Assembly: GCF_019879105.1 (NCBI RefSeq)
Contig: NZ_CP082249.1
Location: 1,612,001 to 1,676,000 of the forward strand
DNA length: 64,000 bases
Origin: Natrinema sp. SYSU A 869
GTDB lineage: Archaea > Halobacteriota > Halobacteria > Halobacteriales > Natrialbaceae
Reading direction: 5' to 3'
Shown here: piece by piece, positions 17,486-25,959 of the stretch
Numbering within the stretch: the stretch's first letter is position 1
How the letters are laid out: each line of letters begins with the position of its first letter
Made by a program: the position numbers and the translations under genes
Notes under the pieces: model-generated
What the model was told of the DNA's origin: nothing
Database searches by the model: none
The model's input: only the letters and a program-made list of their open reading frames with translations

Positions 17486-18370
17486 TCATGATCGGCGTGT
17501 GAGAACGTCCTCGACTGCCCCAATCGTCGGCGCACTCCGTGCGCCGTCTCGGCCCGCGGTCAGCGCACCGCAGGCGTTCCCGTACGCGAGCGCACGGTCG
17601 ATATCACCCCCCTCGAGCCACGTCGCGAGAAACCCAGCGGCGAAGGCGTCGCCCGCCCCGGCGGTATCGACGGGGTCGACGTCGAATCCCGCGTGAACGA
17701 CGGTACGGTCCGGTGTGTACGCTTCCGCCCCATTAGCCCCGCAGGTGACGACGACGATCCCATCGTCGTCCGCGTCCGTCCGGTCGTCCCCGAACAGCGC
17801 CGCGGCTTCCCGATCGGTCACGAAGACGATATCCGCGAGTGCGAGCGCCTCGTCATACTCTCGATCCCCGAGTCGACGGCCGGGATCGAAACTGACGGGA
17901 ATCCCCGCGTCGCTCGCGATCCGTGCGATCGCGGCGGCCGTATCGGGCTGTTGCCCTGTGAGGTGAACGTGATCGGCCGCCCGAACCCGGGCCGGCTCGA
18001 TATCGCCGGGCGTGACCGCCTCGTTGACCCCGTCGTTGCCGAGTATCGCGACCTCGCCCGTTTCATCGACGAGGAGATACTTGACGGCCGTCTCGGCCCC
18101 CTCGATCACGCGCACGCCCGAAATCGAGACGCCCGTGGCCTCGAGCTCGCGACGAGCGAGCAGGCCGTGATCGTCGTCACCGACGCTGCCGATCAGCCCG
18201 GCCTCGACCTCGAGCCCGGCAAGCGCGGCGGCGACGTTGGCGGCGCTGCCGCCACCAGACTGGCGTTGCGAGCGGATCGAGGCCTCGCCGTCGGGTTCGG
18301 GGAACCTGTCGACGCGGAGAGTCACGTCCCAGTTGACGTGGCCGGCAGCGAGTACCGTGACCAAATCCAT
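17486..18370 (-). CDS. PfkB family carbohydrate kinase, candidate ribose-1-phosphate kinase
   Basis: A 294-residue ribokinase-fold enzyme. The N-terminal SGGGSAANVAAALAGL motif and the C-terminal DTAGAGDAFAAGF motif, which carries the catalytic Asp and anion hole, are intact. PfkB kinases phosphorylate sugars or nucleosides. Between a nucleoside phosphorylase and ribose-1,5-bisphosphate isomerase, the most economical reaction is ribose 1-phosphate plus ATP to ribose 1,5-bisphosphate, as described for the haloarchaeal nucleoside pathway. That assignment rests on context; a ribokinase or nucleoside kinase cannot be excluded. Confidence 0.9.
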   Translation of the reverse strand: MDLVTVLAAGHVNWDVTLRVDRFPEPDGEASIRSQRQSGGGSAANVAAALAGLEVEAGLIGSVGDDDHGLLARRELEATGVSISGVRVIEGAETAVKYLLVDETGEVAILGNDGVNEAVTPGDIEPARVRAADHVHLTGQQPDTAAAIARIASDAGIPVSFDPGRRLGDREYDEALALADIVFVTDREAAALFGDDRTDADDDGIVVVTCGANGAEAYTPDRTVVHAGFDVDPVDTAGAGDAFAAGFLATWLEGGDIDRALAYGNACGALTAGRDGARSAPTIGAVEDVLTRRS

Positions 18371-18452
18371 TCGATGATAGTGAGAAGACGGCCTCACGCG
18401 GCAAAAGTCTAGGTGACGGCGCGGCGCGCGATCGCGGTGGGTATTGCGAGGC

Positions 18453-19274
18453 TCAGCCGACGATGAACAGCAGCGTGTTGTGGACGGCCGGTCCGAGTCC
18501 GACCGCGGCGACCAACGCGAGGATGATCCGGGCTTGCTGGGGCCGTTCCTCGACGTATTCACGGAAGAGTCCGAGGATAACCATCGCGAGGGCGACCTTG
18601 ACGAGGACGAACAGCCAGCCGGCACCGATGTACTCGGCGGTCGGCAGCGCCGCGCCGGCCTCGAGGAGCAACAGGGAGAGCGGCACGTCCTCGCCGGCCG
18701 CGAGGACGTCGTACCCGATCGCAGTCGTGACCCCATCTAACGTGTGCCCGAAGACGACGAGTGCCCCCGTCGCGCCCGTGGTCGCCGCGACGTCGGTAAA
18801 CCAGAGACTCAGTGCGACCCAGGCAATCGCAGTGACGATGCCAGCGACGACGACGGCGATGACCGGCCAGAACGGCGCAATAGTCCCGTTCTCGATGCTG
18901 AGAAAGAGCGTGAAAACCGTGAAGACAGTGAAAAACGCCGTTCCGGCGATACCGACGAACCGGGAGATCGTTCGCTGGAGCCCGCCGACGTGGAGGAAGA
19001 TGGCGACGATCCAGACGGCCCCCGCGATGATCGCCGTCACCCCGTAGACCATCGGCGCGGTAAACAGCAACTCGATACTTGGCGGGAACGCGGCCAACTT
19101 GTAGAGAACGTGGAGACTCGCACCGAACATCATCCACGGTGCGAACGCGATAACCGTTCGATCGGTCACCGGCGGCTCGAGCGCCCACAACAGTGCAATG
19201 ACGCTGCCGAGGATGACGATGACCGGTACCAACAGGTACCACGGTGGAACGACGAACCCCTCGGGTAATACCAT
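18453..19274 (-). CDS. DUF63 family integral membrane protein
   Basis: A 273-residue protein with about eight hydrophobic helices and short loops. The segment GHTLDGVTTAIGYDV near residue 180, followed by PTAEYIGAGWLFVLVKV, is typical of DUF63. The family is archaeal and uncharacterised. It sits 81 bp after the isomerase and 82 bp before the kinase on the same strand, so it may be cotranscribed with nucleoside-sugar genes. A transporter for a nucleoside or for a pathway end product is a testable idea, not a conclusion. Confidence 0.87.
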   Translation of the reverse strand: MVLPEGFVVPPWYLLVPVIVILGSVIALLWALEPPVTDRTVIAFAPWMMFGASLHVLYKLAAFPPSIELLFTAPMVYGVTAIIAGAVWIVAIFLHVGGLQRTISRFVGIAGTAFFTVFTVFTLFLSIENGTIAPFWPVIAVVVAGIVTAIAWVALSLWFTDVAATTGATGALVVFGHTLDGVTTAIGYDVLAAGEDVPLSLLLLEAGAALPTAEYIGAGWLFVLVKVALAMVILGLFREYVEERPQQARIILALVAAVGLGPAVHNTLLFIVG

Positions 19275-19392
19275 ATAGGGTCAATGGCTCACACCAGTAA
19301 CTAACACTTTCCGATCATCGAATATTCAGAGCAGTGAAACGTTTTCTCGCAATCGGCGGCGAATACGAGGTGTGTAACCGAGAGCCGTCGGC

Positions 19393-20397
19393 TCAGACCG
19401 CCCACGGTTCGTCTGTCGTCTCGCCGAATAGCTCTCGCATGAGTGTCACGATGCTCTCCGGCGGGAACTGGCCGCGCTCGGTGACGATCGCGTCGACGTA
19501 CCGTGCCGGCGTCACGTCGAAGGCGGGATTGTCGACAGTCAGCTCGTCGTCTTCGGCGACGGGTTCGTCGCTATCCTCGCCCCCACCGCCGGCGATCGTC
19601 GCTCGCTCCTCGTTGGAAAGCACTTCGCGCTCGTCGCGCAGTTCGATCTCGACGGTGTGGCCTGTCATCGTGTCCGGGTGCAACTTGATCGTCTGGGCCG
19701 CGACCATCACCGGCACGCCCCGCTCGCGGGCGTTGACTGCGAGGCCGCTCGTCCCGATCTTGTTGATCACGCTGCCGTCGGCCGCGATGCTGTCGGCCCC
19801 GACTAACACGTGATCCGCCCCGTCCAGATACCGGCGGGCCGCGTTATCCACGATCACGGTCACCGGAACGCCCCACTCCCGGAGCTGTCGTGCCGTGATA
19901 TGTCCCTGTTTTCGGGGCCGGGTCTCCTTGACGATCGCCTCGAGGTCTTTCCCCGCCTCGAGGGCGGCCTCGATACAGGCGAGCGCATCCGTCGAGTGAC
20001 AGTGGGTCAGCACGACGTCGCCGTCTCGGAGCCGGTTCGCGCCGATCTCGCCGAGCGTCTCCTGGGCCCGCTCGAGATCGTGACGGAAGGCCTCGGCGCG
20101 GGCAATGGTCGATGCCCGGAGATCGGCGACGGTCTCGCCGTCCATCCCTCGGAGCACGTACCGAAGGGCGTTCGGGAGACTGACCGCGGTCGGCCGCGTC
20201 TCGTAGAGCGTTCTGGCGGCGGCTCGCAGTTGGCGTCGGAACGCCGCCGGGCTCTCGGCTACGGAGTGGTCGGCTTGGGTCGCGAGTGCCGCCGCGGCCG
20301 CGTCGGCGATCGTCGCCGCGCCGCGGATCTCCATCGCGGCGATGTCATCGGCGGTGGCTTCGACGGCCGGCACGACGCGGGGATCGACATTTCCCAT
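19393..20397 (-). CDS. Ribose-1,5-bisphosphate isomerase (eIF2B-like)
   Basis: A 334-residue enzyme of the eIF2B alpha/R15P isomerase family. It keeps the candidate catalytic Cys in VVLTHCHSTDAL (about residue 128) and Asp in LVGADSIAADGSVINKIGT (about residue 197), which match the Cys/Asp pair of the Thermococcus enzyme. It converts ribose 1,5-bisphosphate to ribulose 1,5-bisphosphate. No Rubisco lies in the window. An acidic insert of about 20 residues sits before the last 50. I chose ATG 20397 because a T-rich box lies 27 bp upstream; an in-frame ATG at 20412 is too close to it. Confidence 0.9.
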   Translation of the reverse strand: MGNVDPRVVPAVEATADDIAAMEIRGAATIADAAAAALATQADHSVAESPAAFRRQLRAAARTLYETRPTAVSLPNALRYVLRGMDGETVADLRASTIARAEAFRHDLERAQETLGEIGANRLRDGDVVLTHCHSTDALACIEAALEAGKDLEAIVKETRPRKQGHITARQLREWGVPVTVIVDNAARRYLDGADHVLVGADSIAADGSVINKIGTSGLAVNARERGVPVMVAAQTIKLHPDTMTGHTVEIELRDEREVLSNEERATIAGGGGEDSDEPVAEDDELTVDNPAFDVTPARYVDAIVTERGQFPPESIVTLMRELFGETTDEPWAV

Positions 20398-20420
20398 GAG
20401 AAGTGATTCCATGCCCCGAG

Positions 20421-20446
20421 CAAAAAGTGATCGGGCGGCTTTTTCC
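20421..20446. promoter_or_regulatory. Back-to-back promoters for the isomerase and deoC
   Basis: CTTTTTG on the minus strand (20421-20427) is centred 27 bp before the isomerase ATG. CTTTTTCC on the plus strand (20439-20446) is centred 28 bp before the deoC ATG. The 72-bp gap therefore holds two divergent leaderless promoters that could share one regulator. Confidence 0.5.
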
Positions 20447-20469
20447 CCGTCCGCCGAGTCCGCTCGCGT

Positions 20470-21147
20470 ATGGACCGCAGCGAACTCGCCCCCCTGATCG
20501 ACCACACCGTTCTCGGTCCCGAGACGACCCCCGCCGACGTCCGGAACGTCCTCAACGAGGCCGCCGAGTGCGGAATGAACGCCTGTATCCCGCCGTACGC
20601 GGTCGAACTGGCAACCGAGTACGCCCCCGACGTGACTCTCGCGACGGTGATCGGGTTCCCACATGGGCAGCACGCTCCCAAGGCGAAACGAAAAGAGGGG
20701 GTCGCCGCCTGGCAGGAGGGCGCGGACGAACTCGACGTCGTGATCAACGTCGGTCGGCTGCGAGCGGGGGAGGACGGCGCGGTCAGAGCCGAACTCGAGG
20801 AACTGGTCGCCGCCGTCCCGATCCCGGTCAAAGTGATCATCGAGGCCCCGCTGCTGACCGACGCCGAGAAACGACGAGCCTGCGAGGCTGCCGCGGCGGC
20901 CGACGCAGCGATGGTCAAGACCGCGACCGGGTTCGCTAGCGTTGCTTCTCCGAAGCAACGTGCGAACGGCGAAGCCGTGAGTGCCGGCGCAACCATCGAC
21001 GACGTCGAACTCATGAGCGAGTTCCTCCCCGTCAAGGCCAGCGGCGGGATCGGCAGCTACGAGGAGGCCATCGCCATGCTCGAGGCCGGAGCCGAACGAA
21101 TCGGGGCCTCGAGCGGGGTGGCAATCCTCGAGGGTGCGCCGGAGTAG
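20470..21147 (+). CDS. deoC: Deoxyribose-phosphate aldolase with a palindromic in-frame insert
   Basis: A 225-residue TIM-barrel aldolase. It has [10 protein letters not shown] near residue 92, [11 protein letters not shown] near 122, the Schiff-base Lys in MVKTATGF near 152 and the second Lys in [14 protein letters not shown] near 190. It cleaves deoxyribose 5-phosphate to glyceraldehyde 3-phosphate and acetaldehyde, the last step of deoxynucleoside use. Directly after the Schiff-base strand, where relatives have about three residues, there are some 17 extra ([18 protein letters not shown]). They are encoded by DNA with two hairpins. The insert keeps frame and lies in a loop beside the active site. 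It is divergent from the isomerase. Confidence 0.93.
   Translation: MDRSELAPLIDHTVLGPETTPADVRNVLNEAAECGMNACIPPYAVELATEYAPDVTLATVIGFPHGQHAPKAKRKEGVAAWQEGADELDVVINVGRLRAGEDGAVRAELEELVAAVPIPVKVIIEAPLLTDAEKRRACEAAAAADAAMVKTATGFASVASPKQRANGEAVSAGATIDDVELMSEFLPVKASGGIGSYEEAIAMLEAGAERIGASSGVAILEGAPE
20940..20978. repeat. Palindromic element inside deoC
   Basis: CGTTGCTTC and its reverse complement flank TCC at 20940-20960, a perfect 9-bp stem with a 3-nt loop. A second hairpin, ACGGC-GAA-GCCGT, follows at 20966-20978. Together they encode most of the extra loop of DeoC. Confidence 0.6.
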
Positions 21148-21267
21148 CCGGTCTCGTTCAATCTAACCAGCATCTGCCAGAAAACGCGTGCAAGATACAG
21201 AGAACGTATTCCCTGCTATTAGTAGCCGTCAGAAGTGATTTCCACTCCTATTACCTCTGAAGGTGGA

Positions 21268-21411
21268 TCACTCCTGTGGTTTACTGATATTTAGCATTTC
21301 ACCCTCGCATTTCGGGCACTCCATCGGATGTTGGTCGGCCTTCATTCTGTGTCCACACCTCGTACATTCGAATGTGTACGGAGGCGATGTCCTGGTTGTT
21401 TGTTCCCCCAT
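21268..21411 (-). CDS. Rubrerythrin-like mini zinc protein (DUF7129-like)
   Basis: A 47-residue protein. Two CxxC knuckles, FECTRCGHRM and MECPKCEGEM, spaced as in a rubredoxin-type zinc ribbon, take up most of it. Similar short haloarchaeal proteins are annotated as rubrerythrin-like or DUF7129 zinc-binding proteins; their partners are unknown. A TATA-like GATTATTG 26 bp before the ATG supports a real leaderless gene. The region is more AT-rich than its surroundings. Confidence 0.8.
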   Translation of the reverse strand: MGEQTTRTSPPYTFECTRCGHRMKADQHPMECPKCEGEMLNISKPQE

Positions 21412-21728
21412 CGCATTTCTAGCTAATACGCCCACAATAATCAATCTTAGGACTACATTCGACCAGTTATTGCGACATGATCGCTATAGATGGGGAGTTA
21501 GGTATCAGCCTTGATCATTGCGGATTCAGAATGAGTTCTCCTCGCATACTCGTGATGGTGTGGGAATATGATGGAAAATAGTTAATAACTATTTGTTCTC
21601 TCATAGCGTCTCTAGGACCTGTCTTACGATGACAGTACAGGCAAACCCGGTAGATGGTAGTGCAGTGATAGACTTCCGAGAGAGACTTCACAGTCCTATA
21701 CTCTGGCCTACCAAAGCAGGGAACACTC
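21412..21728. other. AT-richer intergenic stretch
   Basis: About 317 bp between the mini zinc protein and the methyltransferase, with visibly more A and T than the flanks. I see no convincing gene on either strand. CCTATACTC at about 21693-21701 is a possible TATA box for the methyltransferase at 21729. Confidence 0.5.
21433..21442 (-). promoter_or_regulatory. TATA box of the mini zinc protein
   Basis: GATTATTGTG on the minus strand, centred about 26 bp before the ATG at 21411. Confidence 0.5.
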
Positions 21729-22559
21729 ATGACCGCTGAGGACCGCCTCGAAACGCAGGCCGCGTGGGACAAGGTCGCAGCTGGTTTCGACGAGTATACC
21801 ACACCCTTGACTATCTCCTTTGCGGAGATGGCCCTTGATAGAGTCGATCTCGGCCCAGAGATGCGGTTTCTCGACGTGGCCGCCGGCAGCGGAGCCCTCA
21901 GCATTCCGGCGGCACGCCTCGGCGCGGAGGTAGTGGCGACCGACATCTCTCCCGCGATGGTTGAGTTGCTCACTGCGCGTGCACGGTATGAGGAACTGGC
22001 CGATATCGAGGCCCGTGTCATGGATGGCCACGCCCTCGAGTTGGCGGACGATACCTTCGATGTCTCCGCATCTCAGAACGGTGTCTCGCTGTTTCCGGAC
22101 ATGCAGCGCGGACTGCGCGAGATGGTACGTGTCACGAAACCAGATGGGCAGGTGCTGATCCTCGCGTTTGGTCCACCGACGGAGGCAGAATTTCTCACGT
22201 TCTTCATGGAGGCAATGCAAGCGGCCATTCCTGGCTTCGATGGCCTCCCGGTGGACCCCCCGCCCTTACCATTCCAGGTGGCAGATGCCGAGAAGTTGCG
22301 CGCACAGCTTGCCGACGCTGGACTGAACGATATCCGCATTGACACCGAGACATGGGACATGGAAATCCAGTCCGCCGAGCACCTCTGGGACGTGGTGGTC
22401 AACAGCAACCCAATTACCACAACTCTGGTCGCCGACCTGACCCAAGAGCAAATTGCCGAGGTCCAGAGGGTCCTAGAGACCAAACTCCGAGACCGTTCCG
22501 GAGGGAGCGGCCCCGCCGTCCTGACCAACCGAATGCATATCGCCATCGGGACCAAGTGA
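21729..22559 (+). CDS. Class I SAM-dependent methyltransferase (UbiE-like)
   Basis: A 276-residue enzyme. Motif I is FLDVAAGSGALSIPAARLGA near residue 48, followed by the acidic VVATDISPAM. SASQNGVSLFPDMQRGLREM forms the region between motifs IV and V, and the C-terminal half is a substrate-binding cap. The fold matches UbiE/COQ5-type small-molecule methyltransferases; the acceptor is unknown. It stands alone next to an AT-rich stretch, and its codons (for example GGA, CTT and ACC mixed) look slightly less GC-biased than the neighbours, so recent acquisition is possible. Confidence 0.85.
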   Translation: MTAEDRLETQAAWDKVAAGFDEYTTPLTISFAEMALDRVDLGPEMRFLDVAAGSGALSIPAARLGAEVVATDISPAMVELLTARARYEELADIEARVMDGHALELADDTFDVSASQNGVSLFPDMQRGLREMVRVTKPDGQVLILAFGPPTEAEFLTFFMEAMQAAIPGFDGLPVDPPPLPFQVADAEKLRAQLADAGLNDIRIDTETWDMEIQSAEHLWDVVVNSNPITTTLVADLTQEQIAEVQRVLETKLRDRSGGSGPAVLTNRMHIAIGTK

Positions 22560-22794
22560 CAACGCTGGTCTGGCCGACAGTATCGAGTACATCAACTCAG
22601 TTCACGTGGTCGAGGTCAGTACTGGATATAGCTGAAAGATACACGCTGTCTATTCAGCATGCCTCAGCGAACATCACTTGCCTCCGATAGACTGTCCATC
22701 GCTCACTAAGCACAGAGACTTACTGACGCATTCGTCCGATCAACTCCCGAGCGAAGCCGAACAGTTTTGGTCGCTCCACGAGCAACGAAACCCC

Positions 22795-24272
22795 ATGCTC
22801 GAGCAGGTGCGCGCACGACTTCGCGCGCTCGCGAGGCGACTCCGTCGGTTGGAGCGACGCGAACTCGACGCGTTCGTCCGGTGGATCGAGCACACTGGGA
22901 ACCTCCTGCATCTCTCGATCTTGGTGTTCGTCCCGCTGCTGATCGCCGCGGTGACGTGGTTAGCGAACATGACGGCGGCGATCTCGTTCTTGCTGTTTCC
23001 GCCGTTGGCCTCCGGAACGTACACGCTCTTCGCCAATCCGGAAGGGAAGTACGCCATGCCGTGGACGTTCGTCGGTGGGATGACCGTCGGGGCGCTCTGC
23101 GGGTGGCTCGCAGTTGCGCTCGCGGCCGCGATCGGTCTAGATGGTGGCGGAGCCAGCGCGTCCGGTGCCGCTCTGGGCGTCTTCTTCACCGGCGTTTGTA
23201 CCTGGGCGCTCGATCTCGAGGTGCCGACGGCGTTCTCGACTGCCTTGCTCGTGCTCGTCACTGGGAACGCACAGTTGGCCTACGTCCTCGGCATCGTCGT
23301 CTCGAGTGCGTTCGTCGCGAGTGCGTTCGTCCTCTGGCGGGATCGCTTCTACGAACAGCGCGCTCGGTATCTCTACCAGACGACCAGCGGGGACGACCAC
23401 GTCCTCGTCCCGATGGATGACTGCGAGGAGACTGTCGCCCGCTTCGCCGCGTCGATCGCCGGTGCCCACGACGCCGGGAAGGTGGTCCTCTTCGACGTCA
23501 TTGACGAGGCCGAGGCCGAGCAACGACGCGACGAACCGTCTACGAGTGAGCGTCAGGACGAGACGAGCCCCACCGAACGCGCGGCCAGCGACGCCGCTCG
23601 CCACCTCGAGTCGCTCGCGGCTGATCTCGAGATGGCATACGACGTTCCCTGCGAGGTCGTGGTCGCGGCCGACAGTGGTGAGCGACCTTTTGGGTCGCGA
23701 TCCTCGTCGGAGCGCGGCTCCGACGGCGGACTCTCGGCTGGGCTCACCCTCCAGACTGCACGGCAGCAAAACTGCGACCTCATCGTCGCGCCGTACGCCG
23801 AACGTGAGAGCGGCGGTCTCTCGTCGTTCATCACAGGGCTGTTCGACAGCGAAATCGACGTGATCGCGTTCCATTCGAACGGCACCCCGCGACGGCGATG
23901 GCGGGACAGCCTCGTGGCGGTCCGCGGGGCGGGCGACACTGCCCGTGCGATGCTCGACTTTGCGATCCGGGTGACCGAAGCCGGCAGACCGGTCAGCGTC
24001 CTGACCTGCATCGATAGCGAATCGCGTCGCCGGACCGCCGAGGGTACGCTCGCAGACCTCGTCGATGCGTTCTCGGGACGCTTCGAGACACACGTCGCTA
24101 CCGCGTCGGTCGAATCCTATCTCAGCCGGGCCGCCCCCGGTATGACGTCTGCTTCGTCGGCTCGAGCACCGATCGCTCGGCTGCCTCGCGGTTCGTCTCC
24201 CCGCCGACGTTTCGGAAGCTCAGCGACCTCGAGGCCGACGTGGCGATCGTCCACCGCGGTCGACATCGATAG
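22795..24272 (+). pseudogene. HPP family membrane protein with UspA-like C-terminus, frameshifted near the end
   Basis: It starts at ATG 22795 (MLEQVRARLRALARR). After a basic helix come the HPP membrane helices, with FLLFPPLASGTYTLFANPEG as the signature near residue 65 and PWTFVGGMTVGALCG. Two UspA-like domains follow (HVLVPMDDCEETVARFAAS; NCDLIVAPYAE). In the five-C run at 24134-24138 the frame slips. One more C gives RYDVCFVGSSTDRSAASRF and VAIVHRGRHR, ending at 24272. A hydrophilic linker near residue 300 is encoded by a perfect palindrome. HPP proteins have been linked to nitrite transport in plants; the role here is open. Confidence 0.8.
23682..23725. repeat. Palindromic element inside the HPP-UspA gene
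   Basis: GCGACC and GGTCGC pair at 23682-23698. Then CGTCGGAGC and its reverse complement flank GCG at 23705-23725, again a perfect 9-bp stem with a 3-nt loop. The DNA is read in frame as a Ser/Gly/Arg-rich linker. Confidence 0.55.
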
Positions 24273-24687
24273 CGTACGTACGTTTGTGAATGGAACGGAG
24301 AATCGGTAGCATGGAAACAGTGACGACGTGTGTCCTGCTATCGTGGCGACATGGAATGGCCACGCCCTCCCCAGCCGATTTCTGCTCACGGGCGCGTAGC
24401 GCCCGTTCGCATGGTTCACGGAACCCTCGGTTCCGCGCTAACGCTCACGCCTACCGGGTTCGCTCATCCACAGGAAGACGCTTCGCGTCTTCCACGCCTT
24501 CGTTCACTGCGTTCACGAAGACCTCGCGCAGTATCGTCAGCCGTCCACACTATCGTTCGGACGGTTGACAGCGCGCGTCACTGCATAGCAGGTGATCGAT
24601 CGGAGCGATACATAGGTCACCTGTACTGACTGTGTCTCTCACGATTCAATCTGAATGAAAACCGTTCGACACCCTCCTGCAGAGACC
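24273..24687. other. Long intergenic region with a cluster of palindromes
   Basis: 415 bp without a supported gene between the HPP-UspA gene and the 3' end of the K+ channel gene. The middle is packed with hairpins, listed separately. Short frames here are all Arg/Ser-rich by-products of the repeats. Confidence 0.6.
24389..24520. repeat. Array of small perfect hairpins
   Basis: Four hairpins lie within 132 bp. CGGGCGC-GTA-GCGCCCG is at 24389-24405 (7-bp stem). CGGAACC-CTC-GGTTCCG is at 24419-24435 (7-bp stem). The pair around TTC with arm GGAAGACGC is at 24473-24493 (9-bp stem). CTTCGT/ACGAAG is at 24498-24520 (6-bp stem, 11-nt loop). The first three all have 3-nt loops, as do the palindromes inside deoC and the HPP-UspA gene. 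Confidence 0.7.
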
Positions 24688-25875
24688 TTAATCTCGCTCG
24701 AGAATGCGATCGATCAGCCCGCTCTCGTCGCTGCCGAGCGCCGACCGCACGAGCAGGTGGCCACCGAGCATCGAGGGGCTGATCACGGAATCTGCGCCGG
24801 CACGCTCGAGTTTCTTCGTGTTCTCGCGGTCGGTTGCAGCGGCGACGATGCGCGTGTTCGGTGCAAGTTCGCGCGCGGTGAGAACGGTTAGCGCGTCCTC
24901 GGCGTCGTGGTTCGTGGCGACGAGGATTGCGGCCGCACGGTCGATTTTCGCGCGGCGGAGCGGTTCCTCATCGCTCGGGTCGCCCTTGACGACCGAGATT
25001 CCGCGATCGGTGAGCTCCGTTGCGGCCTCGCGGTCGCTTGTGACGACGACGAACTCCCGGCCGTTGTCCGCGAGTTCGTCGACGATCGGTTCGGTCAGTT
25101 CGCCGTAGCCGAGCACGAGGATGTGGTCGTCGAGGAGTTGCAGTTGTGATTCTGTCATTTTTCCGAGTGTTTTCGAGATGCGGTCTTGGATCAGCGGGCC
25201 GACGAGTGCACCGATGGCGATACCGAAGCTGGCGACGCCCAGAACGAGCACGGACATCGTGAACAACATTCCCTGAACCGATTCGGGGTCGGGTGTCACG
25301 TCACCGTAGCCGACCGTACTCGAGGTGATCAGCGTGAAGTAGAACGCGTCGAGGATGTTGTTGATACCGTCGAAGTGCTCCCGGAGCGCGTAGCCACCGA
25401 TGGTGCCGTACAGCTGGACACCGACGAGCGACGAGCCGGCCGCGATCTGGGTGGTCGAGAGCGAGAGCGGTTTGTCGAATCGATTGCGAGTAAGCAAGAG
25501 AAACGGCATCGCGACCAGCGAGAGGACGACCAGCGGGAGCGAGTACTGGCTCGTTTGGAGCAACCCCTGCGCTGCTGTCAGCGGCAAGAGCAGGAGTGTC
25601 GCCCGCCAGCCCGCCTTGAGCCCGCGCCGGAGTGCGAGCGCACTGCCGACCATCAGGAAGCCGGTGAGTGCGCCGGTGAACCCAGCAGCGTCCTGGACGG
25701 CGTCGGGAACGTACCCCGCGAGCGGCCCATAAACGGTCTCGGTCCCGATGTTGATGACCGCAGTGGCGACTGAGAGCAAAGCGACGAGCAGCACGAGGAC
25801 GACGGCGATCCGTGTCGTGAACACTCGCCGCCAGTTCTCCGGGAGCCGACCTCGAAACGACCGGTCGTCGTCCAT
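24688..25875 (-). CDS. Potassium channel with RCK (TrkA_N) domain
   Basis: A 395-residue protein. Several N-terminal membrane helices lead to a pore with the K+ selectivity filter STVGYGD near residue 190. A TrkA_N Rossmann domain follows (ILVLGYGELTEPIVDELADN, with G-x-G-x-x), ending in VISPSMLGGHLLVRSAL. It is a ligand-gated K+ channel in the cytoplasmic membrane; NAD(H) or a nucleotide is the usual RCK ligand. The extra helices before the pore exceed the minimal two-helix channel. ATG 25875 is preferred over GTG 25881 because GTTTAACT lies 27 bp upstream. It opens a run of K+/stress genes. Confidence 0.93.
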   Translation of the reverse strand: MDDDRSFRGRLPENWRRVFTTRIAVVLVLLVALLSVATAVINIGTETVYGPLAGYVPDAVQDAAGFTGALTGFLMVGSALALRRGLKAGWRATLLLLPLTAAQGLLQTSQYSLPLVVLSLVAMPFLLLTRNRFDKPLSLSTTQIAAGSSLVGVQLYGTIGGYALREHFDGINNILDAFYFTLITSSTVGYGDVTPDPESVQGMLFTMSVLVLGVASFGIAIGALVGPLIQDRISKTLGKMTESQLQLLDDHILVLGYGELTEPIVDELADNGREFVVVTSDREAATELTDRGISVVKGDPSDEEPLRRAKIDRAAAILVATNHDAEDALTVLTARELAPNTRIVAAATDRENTKKLERAGADSVISPSMLGGHLLVRSALGSDESGLIDRILERD

Positions 25876-25898
25876 ACACACCGCTGGGCGGCGATGTT

Positions 25899-25906
25899 AG
25901 TTAAAC
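25899..25906 (-). promoter_or_regulatory. TATA box of the K+ channel gene
   Basis: GTTTAACT on the minus strand, centred 27 bp before the ATG at 25875. Confidence 0.5.
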
Positions 25907-25959
25907 GTCTCCGTCTCGGTTCCGTCCGGAACGGGCGTCATATCAGTGATTGAACCCGA

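Noticed and set aside
21515-22021. Minus-strand frame across the methyltransferase start
   Set aside because: Most of it is a shadow of the methyltransferase; the remainder has no domain or promoter.
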